Below are positions 23,979 to 32,167 of a DNA stretch of 64,000 nt, one piece after another (position 1 is the stretch's first letter; every line of letters starts with the position of its first letter). Made by a program: the position numbers and the translations under genes. The notes beneath the pieces are model-generated. The model searched no databases, was not told where the DNA came from, and worked only from the letters and a program-made list of their open reading frames with translations. The stretch is from Deltaproteobacteria bacterium. Its GTDB lineage: Bacteria; Myxococcota_A; Polyangia; Polyangiales; Houyiibacteriaceae. Location: the NCBI GenBank assembly GCA_017644045.1, contig JAEPMI010000003.1:1-64000 (forward strand), in the 5' to 3' direction.

Positions 23979-25559
23979 GTGTCGACGGCTTCGGGAGACG
24001 AGCGAGACTTGTTGGCGGCGAGCGCATTCTGGTATCGGACGGACCCCGGGATGGACCACGACGAGACCACGGTGCGCTGCGAAGACGCCCTCGTTCGCGG
24101 CCGCAGCGGCGACTTTCGTGAGCATCGGGTGTTGCTCACGCAGCTCTCGGCAGCTCCGCTCGGGGCGGCCTACCGATGCCTGCTCGAGACGCAGCTCTGG
24201 TTCGCGGGCGAGCCTCTCGGCCGGCTGCCGGGGACCGAAGAGCTCGAGCGTGCGTCGACCGGCTCTCCCGCGGCACGGTCCGTCGCGCGCCGGGCCACCG
24301 CGTTGGCCGCGCGTGGCGCGGTGCTCCACCGGGACCGTGCGGCGCTGGTGGAGTACGACGCGTGCATTCGGCGAATCGGCGAGCCCGATACGTGCGTCGC
24401 CGCGTGGGGCCGTCGCGCGCACGGCGAGTCACTGCCTCCGGAGTGCGATCCGCGAGATGGCTTCGGTGGCGTCGAGTGGGTCGCGCTGCGGTCGTTGGAC
24501 GCGCTGGCGCGCGGGGACCGAGAGACCGCGCTCAAGCTCGCGCGGACCGGGTGCCGAATGGCGGACTCCGACGAAGAGCCGCAGCCGCAGTACCTGGCCT
24601 ACATCGTCCTCGCCCGGGTGCGGCGCCACGTGGGGACGCCGCACCTCGCGCACCACATTCTGCAGCGGCTCTCGGCCGTCGCTCCCCCGGCGTGGCGCCC
24701 ATGGCTGAACTGGGAGTTGGCTGCCGTGGGGGCGCCGGCCCCAGGGACCGCGATCCATTCGGCGCTGGAGACCCTGGAGAGAGGCGAGCTCTCCGAGGCG
24801 GAGCGGGCGTTCGACCGATTGGTCGAGGAGACGTCGTGGGACTCGGAGCGTCGCGAGCTCGATGCCTGGCGGGGCTACCACTTCGTGACCCGCAGCGACC
24901 AGCACACCGAGCCCTACGTCCACGGGCTCACCTTCGACTGCCCAGGAGAGCTGACCGGCCTCCTCGAGAGCGTGCGATCGGAGCGCGCGCACGAGCTCGG
25001 GTGGATCCTCGCTCGTCCGACGGCGCGAACGAGGCGTCTCTCGGGGCTCGCCGTCAGAGCGACCGCGGCTCACGTCGACGCGCCGATGGTCACATCGAAG
25101 TCGCCCCGGATCGCCGCCTTTCTCAGCCATCTCGCCCTCGCCGGACCCGAAGGCGCCGAGGCAAAGGCCCTCTTTCGGCGCGTGTACGGTTTCCGCTACA
25201 TCGCGCTGCGCCATCGAGATGCGTACAAGGTGCTCGTCTCGCGAGCTCGGAAGACGGTGGCGGCCCGCGCGGAGATCGAGCGTGTCGACGGCCGAATCGT
25301 CCTTCGGGTCCTCGCGCCTCTGCTCCTGCCCGATGCCACCACGACCAGCTCGGCGGAAGACCGAATGCTCCGACTCTTCGCGTCGGGTCGCTCCGCGCCG
25401 CAGCAGATCGCGTCTCGGATGGGCATCAGCGTTCGCACCGTCCAGCGGGCGGTGAAGCGGCTGACCGAAGAAGGCGTCCTCTCGGAGGTGCGCGATGGTC
25501 GCAGGGTCTCCTACGAGGTGCAGGACACGACCTTCCACGAGCCGACGCGATGGAAGTGA
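23979..25559 (+). CDS. Winged-helix regulator with long N-terminal domain
   Basis: A 526-residue protein, no signal peptide. Residues 1-440 are a helical, Ala/Arg-rich region without a known motif, resembling TPR-like repeats in the middle. The last 60 residues form a helix-turn-helix of the winged type (APQQIASRMGISVRTVQRAV, then KRLTEEGVLSEVRDGRRVSY), so the gene likely encodes a transcription factor with a large sensing part. The start is GTG 23979; ATG 24051 is an alternative. It is read divergently from the G8 lipoprotein across a 119-bp gap, the usual arrangement for a regulator and its target (inference). Confidence 0.75.
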   Translation: MSTASGDERDLLAASAFWYRTDPGMDHDETTVRCEDALVRGRSGDFREHRVLLTQLSAAPLGAAYRCLLETQLWFAGEPLGRLPGTEELERASTGSPAARSVARRATALAARGAVLHRDRAALVEYDACIRRIGEPDTCVAAWGRRAHGESLPPECDPRDGFGGVEWVALRSLDALARGDRETALKLARTGCRMADSDEEPQPQYLAYIVLARVRRHVGTPHLAHHILQRLSAVAPPAWRPWLNWELAAVGAPAPGTAIHSALETLERGELSEAERAFDRLVEETSWDSERRELDAWRGYHFVTRSDQHTEPYVHGLTFDCPGELTGLLESVRSERAHELGWILARPTARTRRLSGLAVRATAAHVDAPMVTSKSPRIAAFLSHLALAGPEGAEAKALFRRVYGFRYIALRHRDAYKVLVSRARKTVAARAEIERVDGRIVLRVLAPLLLPDATTTSSAEDRMLRLFASGRSAPQQIASRMGISVRTVQRAVKRLTEEGVLSEVRDGRRVSYEVQDTTFHEPTRWK

Positions 25560-25623
25560 GAAACTGCGAAAGCGCTGAACGAGGAGCTTCGGTCGCTACT
25601 CGAGCGTCCTGCTAGGCTGTGTC

Positions 25624-26424
25624 GTGCCGCGACGTGCCTTGCTCCTGCTGCCCGCCTTCGCGCTCGCCACGAACGCCAGCGCGCAGGAACCGGTCTCGGT
25701 GCCGGAGGGCTACGAGGCGCCCCAGCAGCGAACGGACTCGGAGGTCCCGCCGCCGCCGACTCGCCCCACGCCACGAGCCGTGGGCGATTCGCAGCGGGTC
25801 GTGCTCATGCCCACCGCGTTCACGCTCCGCGCTCGTGAGCGCAGCCTGAACACCTATGAGCTCGTGAGCCTCGAGACCGAGATCGGCGTCAGCGACCACG
25901 TACAGGTGGGCGTGCAGACCATCATCCCGGTCGGTCTGCTGGCCGTCGGGGTGTCGATGAAGATCGGCTGGCGCTGGGATCGGGTGGCGTTCGCGCTCCA
26001 CGGCCAGGTGCTCGGTGCACGCTTCTTCCGGGTCGGCGCCGAGGGCGTGGCGCTCGGTGGGCTCGGCGCGGTGCTCACCATCGGCAACCCGGACCACTAC
26101 CTGAACCTCGGCGTCTCGGGCTGGGGCGGCGTGGCGGCGATCGACGACGGGCCGCAACGCGTCGGCGCGCTCGTGCCGCACATCGGCGGCTCGATCCGCG
26201 TCGCGCGTCGCGCACGGCTGGTGGTCGAGGCCTGGCTGCCCTACCGACCGAAGGGTCGCCACTTCTTCGAGCTGGCGATGGTGCTCTACGGGGTCCGTGT
26301 CTTCGGCGCGCGAATGTGGGCGGACCTCGGCTTCCTGCGCGTGCTCTGCACCGACGACTGCGGCGCGCCGTTGAAGGACTCGCCCCCAGGCGTGCCCTAC
26401 CTCAGCCTCGGCCGCCCGTTCTAG
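25624..26424 (+). CDS. Outer-membrane beta-barrel-like protein
   Basis: A 266-residue exported protein. The signal peptide ends NASAQE at about residue 21. A short Pro-rich linker follows, then a long series of amphipathic strands with small turns (ELVSLETEIGVSDHVQVGVQ, then GWRWDRVAFALHGQVLG, LGGLGAVLTIGN and more), ending in Phe, all typical of outer-membrane barrels. No enzyme motif is visible. GTG 25624 was chosen as it gives the signal peptide. The stop TAG overlaps the stop of the converging gene (CTAG at 26421-26424). Confidence 0.75.
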   Translation: MPRRALLLLPAFALATNASAQEPVSVPEGYEAPQQRTDSEVPPPPTRPTPRAVGDSQRVVLMPTAFTLRARERSLNTYELVSLETEIGVSDHVQVGVQTIIPVGLLAVGVSMKIGWRWDRVAFALHGQVLGARFFRVGAEGVALGGLGAVLTIGNPDHYLNLGVSGWGGVAAIDDGPQRVGALVPHIGGSIRVARRARLVVEAWLPYRPKGRHFFELAMVLYGVRVFGARMWADLGFLRVLCTDDCGAPLKDSPPGVPYLSLGRPF

Positions 26425-27980
26425 CCGGCGGGCTCGAGCAGCCGCGCCAGGATGCCGAACGCATCGCTCGCCGCCTTCGCGCGCAGCACGAGGCCGTCGT
26501 CGTCCACCGCGAGGGTGACGAGGATCGCGCCACCGGGGGGCACGGTGCCCAGCGGCGGCGCGGGCTTGAAGAGGCGGACCGCCGCAGGCAGCGACGAGGG
26601 CACCAGGAGGAGCGCGGCGACCACCGGTCCGTCGCCTGCCGCGACGCGGGCGATGCCGGGATCGGCCGGCCCATCGTCGATCAGCAGCGCCTGGCCTTCC
26701 TGCGCGACCACGAAGGTCGAGCCGCGGAGATGACTGACTGGCGCTTCGGGACAGCGACCGGACGCCCGTCCGGCGAGGCGCGCGCCCGAGCCCGAGCAGC
26801 CGGACGCCGTCGACGCGAGGGTCGCCAGGTACCCGGCGGCGAACGCCTCTCTCAGCGGCTGCGCCACGGTGTCGAGCTCGACGCCGCGGGAGCGCCACAA
26901 GACGAAGGGCCCCTGGTCGTTGCCGCCGAGCGCCAGCGTTCGAGGCGCCTCGTGAACGGCGTCGGCGACCTGGGTGAGCGCCGCGCGCTCCGCCAGCCCG
27001 AGCCGTTCCCCGGCGAGGGCCTGCAGCACCGTGGCGAGCGTGTCCTCGCCCTCGGGTAGGCCAGCGCGGAAGTACGCCAGCGCCGTTCCCTCCGGCAGCG
27101 TGCCGAGCTGGTGCGGCGCCTGTGGCCAACCGCGCGCGCGCTCGCCGAAGGGGCCATCCTCACGAAGGGCCGCCCGCACCTCGAGCTGGAGCTCGCTGCC
27201 CTCGATGCCGATCTCCGCCTCGACGGCGCCCACGTCCTCGAGGGCGTCGACCATCAGGCGGGCCGTGGCCTCGAGCTGATCGATGAGCGCCTCGGGGTCG
27301 CCCAGCTCGGGCGGGCCGTCGTGCGCCTGGCGTTCGGCGGCGAGCGAGCCGCGACCCTGGCGGACCCACTCGTTCAGCGCGTTCCGCACGTCGTCGCGAG
27401 CGCGCTGGGCCATCACGCCCTCGGGCACCCGAACCTCCACCGCCCGCTCGCGCTCGGCGGGCAGGAGACGAAGCGCGGCGTAGGCCCCGGCATGCTCCAC
27501 GAGCGAACGCTCGGTGCCGGCGACGAGCGCTTCTCCGACCACGGCGACGCGCTCGCTGAGCCAGCGGCCGCGACCGGGGGCGCCCCCGTCGCCGCCCTCG
27601 ATCGGGCGCGCGATCGGCGCCACGACCAGCCGGCTGGTGTCGTCTGGGTCGGTGGCGCGCAGGCTCAGCACGCAGAGCTGCGCGCGAGGCTCCACGTGAC
27701 TGGTGTAGGGGGCGACCTCTTCGGTGACCTCCGCGAGCGCCGCGCGGGTGTCCGCGTCGAAGAGCCCCGCCGAGCCGACCGGTCCCATCGCCTCCTGGAT
27801 GGCCGCGCGATCGGCGCTGGCGCAGACCTCCAGCAAGAGGTCGGTCGGCTCCTCGATCGAGGCCGGGTCGATGGCCTCCTCGGTCTCTGCGACCTCCTCG
27901 GTGTCGGCGACGTCCTCGCTGCAGCCGTCGCAGCCGAAACCGAGAACCCCCAAGAGCGGCACGATCATCCAACGCATCAC
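26421..27980 (-). CDS. Hypothetical lipoprotein coupled to a helicase gene
   Basis: A 519-residue lipoprotein. The signal peptide MMRWMIVPLLGVLGFGC has the lipidated Cys at residue 17, then an acidic linker rich in Glu/Thr/Asp. The body is Ala/Leu/Arg-rich, with many alternating helix and strand blocks, no recognised family, and few cysteines after residue 60. It starts at ATG 27980, overlapping the helicase stop (ATGA), so it is translated right after the helicase, although one product is cytosolic and the other exported. The gene converges on the barrel gene with overlapping stops. Confidence 0.7.
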   Translation of the reverse strand: MMRWMIVPLLGVLGFGCDGCSEDVADTEEVAETEEAIDPASIEEPTDLLLEVCASADRAAIQEAMGPVGSAGLFDADTRAALAEVTEEVAPYTSHVEPRAQLCVLSLRATDPDDTSRLVVAPIARPIEGGDGGAPGRGRWLSERVAVVGEALVAGTERSLVEHAGAYAALRLLPAERERAVEVRVPEGVMAQRARDDVRNALNEWVRQGRGSLAAERQAHDGPPELGDPEALIDQLEATARLMVDALEDVGAVEAEIGIEGSELQLEVRAALREDGPFGERARGWPQAPHQLGTLPEGTALAYFRAGLPEGEDTLATVLQALAGERLGLAERAALTQVADAVHEAPRTLALGGNDQGPFVLWRSRGVELDTVAQPLREAFAAGYLATLASTASGCSGSGARLAGRASGRCPEAPVSHLRGSTFVVAQEGQALLIDDGPADPGIARVAAGDGPVVAALLLVPSSLPAAVRLFKPAPPLGTVPPGGAILVTLAVDDDGLVLRAKAASDAFGILARLLEPAG

Positions 27981-29914
27981 TGGGGACGCTCCCAGAAAGC
28001 GCGGACCTCGTCGAGGGAGTAGCAGCGACTCGCGTCGGGGAGGCTGTCGAGCAGGTAGCGCCCGTAGCCCTTGGTGCGGATGCGTTTGTCGAGAATGGCG
28101 ACGACTCCGCGGTCGCGCGTCGACCGGATCAGACGCCCGAAGCCCTGCTGGAGCGTCAGCGCCGCGGTCGGCAGGTGGAGCTCGCGGAAGGCGCTCGCGC
28201 CAGAGGCCTCGATCGCTTGGCTGCGCGCGCGGAGCAGAGGGTCGTCCGGCGCCTGGAAGGGGAGCTTGTCGAGAACGACCAGACGGAGCGCCTCACCAGG
28301 GACGTCGACGCCCTCCCAGAACGACATCGTCGCGAAGAGCACGGCGTCGCCCGCGTCGCGGAAGCGACGCAGCAGCGAGCCCTTCGGCGCCTCGCCCTGC
28401 ACGAGCACCCGGTGGTCCCGATCGACCAGCGTCGGCCGGCACGCCTGGGCGAGCGCGTTCATCGAGCGGAAGCTGGTGCAGAGCACGAACGCGCCGCCGC
28501 CGGTGATGCCCGTCAGCGCGAGGATCGCCTCGGCCGCCACGTCCGCGAAGGCCGGCTCCCGTGGGTCGGGCAGGTCGGAGGGCAGGTAGAGCGCTGCCTG
28601 CTCCGGGAAGCGGAAGGGGCTCGGCAGGTCGACCTCGTCGACCTCGCCCTCGATGCCGAGGCGCTGACGGATGAACTCGAAGCTCCCGCCCGTCGTCAGC
28701 GTCGCGCTGGTGAAGACCACCGCGTCGGTCTTGTAGATCAGCTCCTCGCGGAGCAGCGACGAGATGTCGACCGGGCTGACCCCGATCGCGGTGCCATGGC
28801 CGCGCTGCGCGATCCACGGCACCGCGCGCCCCTCGGCCGCGTCGGGGATGCGCGCGAGATCGTCGCGGAGCTCGCCGGCGCGCCGGGCGATCTGCCGGAC
28901 GGACTCGCTTTCGCGACCGGCCAGGCGGCAGTGCGCCTCGAGCGCCTCGAGCGCGTCGTCGAGCGCGAAGAAGCGCTGCTCGAGCTCCGCCGTGAAGACG
29001 CTCTTCGGGAGATCGCGGCGCCCCTGGGAGCCGGGGCCCGGTCGGGGCTCCGGGAGCGCGAGGAAGAACGCGTCGGCCGCCGCGCGGAGCCGCTCCGGCA
29101 GCGGCGTGCCGTCCTTGATCGCGCCGAGCGATCCGGTGGCGTCGCGCGCGAGCCGCGCGATCTTCCCGGTCGAGACCTCGCTGCCGAAGAAGAGCGTCGC
29201 CACGTCCTCGATCGCGTGGGCCTCGTCGAAGATCACCACGTCGTAGTCCGGGAGCACCGCGCCCCCGTGGGGACCGCGCATGGCCAGGTCCGCGAAGAAG
29301 AGGTGGTGGTTGACCACCACGAGCTGCGCCTCGTCGGCGGCGCGCCGCATCTTGGTGACGAAGCAATCCTCGAAGTGCGGGCAGCGGGCGCCGATCCGGG
29401 TGTCCGAGCCGCTCTGCACGTGCGCCCAGATGCCCGCGTCCTCTTCCAGATCGAGCAGGTCGGAGCGCTCGCCGCTCGCCGTGGTCTCCCGCCACCGCTC
29501 CACGACCGCGAGCTGGCGTCGCGCCCAGGGCTCCTCCGCCAGGGCGCTCCGCCGGGTCGCCTCGAAGCGGCGGAGGCAGAGGTAGTTGCTCAGGCCCTTC
29601 ATGAAGGCCACGTCGACCTCGATGCCCTCGGGCCCCAGGACGCGGCGCAGCAGCGGCAGGTCCTGGGTGCGCAGCTGATCCTGCAGGTTCTTCGTCCGGG
29701 TGGAGACGATCACCTTTCGCCCGCTCAGCAACGCCGGGACCAGGTAGGCCATCGTCTTGCCGGTGCCGGTGCCCGCCTCGACCAGGGTGACGCCTCCCTC
29801 GCGGAGCACGTTCTCCACCGCGTCGGCCATCGCCAGCTGGCTGGGCCGATGCTCGTAGCCATCGAGGGCGCGGACGAGCGGTCCGTCGGGGCCGAGGAGA
29901 TCGGAGGCGCGCAT
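27977..29914 (-). CDS. DinG/Rad3-type ATP-dependent DNA helicase
   Basis: A 645-residue superfamily 2 helicase of the DinG/YoaA/XPD type. Walker A is GTGTGKT with Lys53, followed by VIVSTRTKNLQDQL; the DEAH box is at residues 230-233 (VVIFDEAHAIED). Motifs III-VI follow: FTSATLTTGGSFEF, FVLCTSFRSMNAL, FATMSFWEGVDVPGEALRLV and QQGFGRLIRSTRDRGVV. The iron-sulfur region keeps Cys113, Cys178 and Cys184, but the fourth ligand position reads Arg173, so the cluster may be missing or different. It probably unwinds forked or damaged DNA. The lipoprotein gene overlaps its stop. Confidence 0.9.
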   Translation of the reverse strand: MRASDLLGPDGPLVRALDGYEHRPSQLAMADAVENVLREGGVTLVEAGTGTGKTMAYLVPALLSGRKVIVSTRTKNLQDQLRTQDLPLLRRVLGPEGIEVDVAFMKGLSNYLCLRRFEATRRSALAEEPWARRQLAVVERWRETTASGERSDLLDLEEDAGIWAHVQSGSDTRIGARCPHFEDCFVTKMRRAADEAQLVVVNHHLFFADLAMRGPHGGAVLPDYDVVIFDEAHAIEDVATLFFGSEVSTGKIARLARDATGSLGAIKDGTPLPERLRAAADAFFLALPEPRPGPGSQGRRDLPKSVFTAELEQRFFALDDALEALEAHCRLAGRESESVRQIARRAGELRDDLARIPDAAEGRAVPWIAQRGHGTAIGVSPVDISSLLREELIYKTDAVVFTSATLTTGGSFEFIRQRLGIEGEVDEVDLPSPFRFPEQAALYLPSDLPDPREPAFADVAAEAILALTGITGGGAFVLCTSFRSMNALAQACRPTLVDRDHRVLVQGEAPKGSLLRRFRDAGDAVLFATMSFWEGVDVPGEALRLVVLDKLPFQAPDDPLLRARSQAIEASGASAFRELHLPTAALTLQQGFGRLIRSTRDRGVVAILDKRIRTKGYGRYLLDSLPDASRCYSLDEVRAFWERPQ

Positions 29915-29928
29915 GAGAGGGGACCGAC

Positions 29929-30663
29929 CTAGAAGGTCAGCCGACCCTGCACATAACCGCCGCCTCGGGTCGGCGCCACGTCGAGCGCGAGGCCGTCATC
30001 GTCGTCGCCGCCGACGAAGAAGAGGATCACACCCGTCACGGCGCCGGCCAGCGCGATGAAGCTCAGCGCCGTCGAGGCCCGACCCAGGGCTCGGCCGCGG
30101 TCGATGTCTCCGGCGCGATCCGCGGAGCAGACGCCGCCAGGGCAGTCGTCTTCGAGCTCGCCGTGAATGCCGTGGGCCGCCAGCCCCGTCCCGAGCGCGG
30201 CGACACCCAGCGCGGCGCTCGCGCCGAGCACGGCCCAGGGCAGGGCGCCGGGGCCGGTGGACGCGTCTTGCTGGTCGTCGTCGTCCCCGGGCGCGACGAG
30301 CTCGCCCGTTTCGCGCTCTCGCTCCGCGCGTTCCTCGGCGCGGGTCATCCGGCGCTCGGCCTCGCCCGCGTCGGGGTGGTCGGGCGCGGCCGCCAGGAAC
30401 TGGCGATGAGCCTCGGCGGCTTCTCCCCAGCGACCGAGGCGCTCGAGCGTGAGACCCACGTTGTAGATGAGCTCGGGTCGCTCGCTGAGCTCGCGCGCGG
30501 CCTGGAACTCGACCAACGCCTGCTCGAAGTTCTCGTCGTCGAAGTAGGACTGCGCCGCGTGGAAGTGCATCGCTGCGCGCTCGTCGTCGGTCGGTTCGTC
30601 CTCCTGCGCGACGGCGGTGGCGCTCAGAACCGAGACCAGACACATGGCGAGCAGGGCTCTCAT
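29929..30663 (-). CDS. TPR protein with membrane segments
   Basis: A 244-residue exported protein. The signal peptide MRALLAMCLVSVLSATAVAQ is followed by a TPR pair (AAQSYFDDENFEQALVEFQA, then LGRWGEAAEAHRQFLAAAPD), a charged linker (AEERAERERETGELVAPGDD), and two hydrophobic segments (LPWAVLGASAALGVAALGTG and TALSFIALAGAVTGVILFFV). The start ATG 30663 was chosen for the signal peptide; the long upstream frame is antisense to the LamG gene. It lies 14 bp after the helicase start region on the same strand and divergent from the LamG lipoprotein gene. Confidence 0.78.
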   Translation of the reverse strand: MRALLAMCLVSVLSATAVAQEDEPTDDERAAMHFHAAQSYFDDENFEQALVEFQAARELSERPELIYNVGLTLERLGRWGEAAEAHRQFLAAAPDHPDAGEAERRMTRAEERAERERETGELVAPGDDDDQQDASTGPGALPWAVLGASAALGVAALGTGLAAHGIHGELEDDCPGGVCSADRAGDIDRGRALGRASTALSFIALAGAVTGVILFFVGGDDDDGLALDVAPTRGGGYVQGRLTF

Positions 30664-30738
30664 CGGTGCGAAGGTATCAGTCGACCACGCGCTACGACCA
30701 GCCCTCGACGACCCACGGCGGGTGGGACTAGTCTCCCC

Positions 30739-32166
30739 GTGGTGGGACGATGGATACCGATGGCCTTGGCGGCCCTGGCACTGTCTTCGTGCTCGTTCAT
30801 CGACGACTTCGACTTCGAGGTCGCCGACGGAGCGGTCCCCACGGACGATGGCGCGGTCGGTGACGCAGGCGAACGCCCCGATGGCTCCGAGCGGGTCGAT
30901 GGTGGTGACCCCGCGTCCTGCGTCGACCCCTGCCTCAGCGACGCGACTCTCGACTTCGGCGACGTGCAGGGCAGTGGGCCACTCCAGTGGCGCTACCTGA
31001 ACGACACCCGGAGCGCGACCGGGCTGACCTACGGCGAGCTCGCGCTCAGCACCCACTACATGGCGCCCGCCTGGACCGACGCGACCCCGCCTCCGGCGAT
31101 CGTCGACTGTCGGGACTCCATCGACGGCGCCTGCGCCACGGCCAGTGGCCAGCTGGTCCTCGAGGCCGACGCCCTCGCGGGCGGCAGCGACCCTGTGCTC
31201 GGCTTCACCGCCACCGAGGACGCCAGCTACATCGTGGTCGTCGACGTGCTGGCGGTCGACGGTGGTCCGGCGGCGATCACGATCTCGCGCACCTCTCGGC
31301 TGGACAGCATCGCGGTGGGCGAGCTCTCCGCGCCGGGGACCGTGACCGGTGTCGTGGACCTGCTCGAAGGGGAGCGGGGCCTCGTCACCGTCGCTCCCGT
31401 GGCCGATCCCGGCGGCGCGCTCTCGGTCGGTGCGAGCGTGCGGGTGTCTCGCGTGATCGGCGAGTCGCTCGCGGACTGTGAGCTGGTCATGCCCTTCGAC
31501 ACCGACGATTCCCTCGCGCTCGGTTGCTCGGAGGGGACGCTCACCGAAGGCATGGGCTTCGACGACACGACGACCGCGAGCGGACCGAGCACGGCTCACG
31601 GTGGCGCGCGCGCCTGGGGCTACCGCGGCAAAGCCCTCCAGGCGGTGGGCGAGTCGCCCGACTACAGCGGGGACTTCACGGTTCAGCTCTGGCTGCTCGT
31701 CGACAACCTCAGCCTCAGCGAGCCCGCGGTCTACACCGACGCCACCGCCTCGAGCGCCGAGAACGCCAGCGGTGTTCGGTTGAGCCTGGCGCGCGAGAGC
31801 GACGACGGACTGCGTTCGAACGTGGCGACCGCGGTCTACCGTTTCGGCACGGGCGGCGATCTCCCGCCGACGGATCCTTCCGTCTTCTGCGACCTCGACG
31901 GGATCTGCATCGGCACGATCGAAGGCTCCATCCCCGCGCTCGACGAGTGGCACTTCTATCGCATCGTGCGTCTCGCGGACTCCGACGAGGTGCGCTTCTG
32001 CATCGATGGGGAGCTGGTCGGAACGGGCTTCCTCGACGGCGACCTCGACATCTCTCCGCGGGTCACGCCGACGGTCGGCAGCAGCGGAACGTCGGCGATG
32101 AACTCCCTCGAGGGAGCCATCGACGACGTGCGCATCTTCTCGCGCGCGCTCCCCTGCGGCGATTGA
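30739..32166 (+). CDS. LamG-domain lipoprotein 1
   Basis: A 475-residue lipoprotein (VVGRWIPMALAALALSSC). After an Asp/Gly linker there is one strand-rich domain (LGFTATEDASYIVVVDVLAV). Then comes a laminin-G/concanavalin-type fold at about residues 245-470 (HGGARAWGYRGKALQAVGES, FTVQLWLLVDNLS, DEWHFYRIVRLADSDEVRFC, GAIDDVRIFSRAL). LamG domains bind sugars or proteins at the surface. GTG 30739 and 30742 are both possible starts. The stop is 1 bp from the stop of a second LamG gene on the other strand. Confidence 0.82.
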   Translation: MVGRWIPMALAALALSSCSFIDDFDFEVADGAVPTDDGAVGDAGERPDGSERVDGGDPASCVDPCLSDATLDFGDVQGSGPLQWRYLNDTRSATGLTYGELALSTHYMAPAWTDATPPPAIVDCRDSIDGACATASGQLVLEADALAGGSDPVLGFTATEDASYIVVVDVLAVDGGPAAITISRTSRLDSIAVGELSAPGTVTGVVDLLEGERGLVTVAPVADPGGALSVGASVRVSRVIGESLADCELVMPFDTDDSLALGCSEGTLTEGMGFDDTTTASGPSTAHGGARAWGYRGKALQAVGESPDYSGDFTVQLWLLVDNLSLSEPAVYTDATASSAENASGVRLSLARESDDGLRSNVATAVYRFGTGGDLPPTDPSVFCDLDGICIGTIEGSIPALDEWHFYRIVRLADSDEVRFCIDGELVGTGFLDGDLDISPRVTPTVGSSGTSAMNSLEGAIDDVRIFSRALPCGD

Positions 32167-32167
32167 T

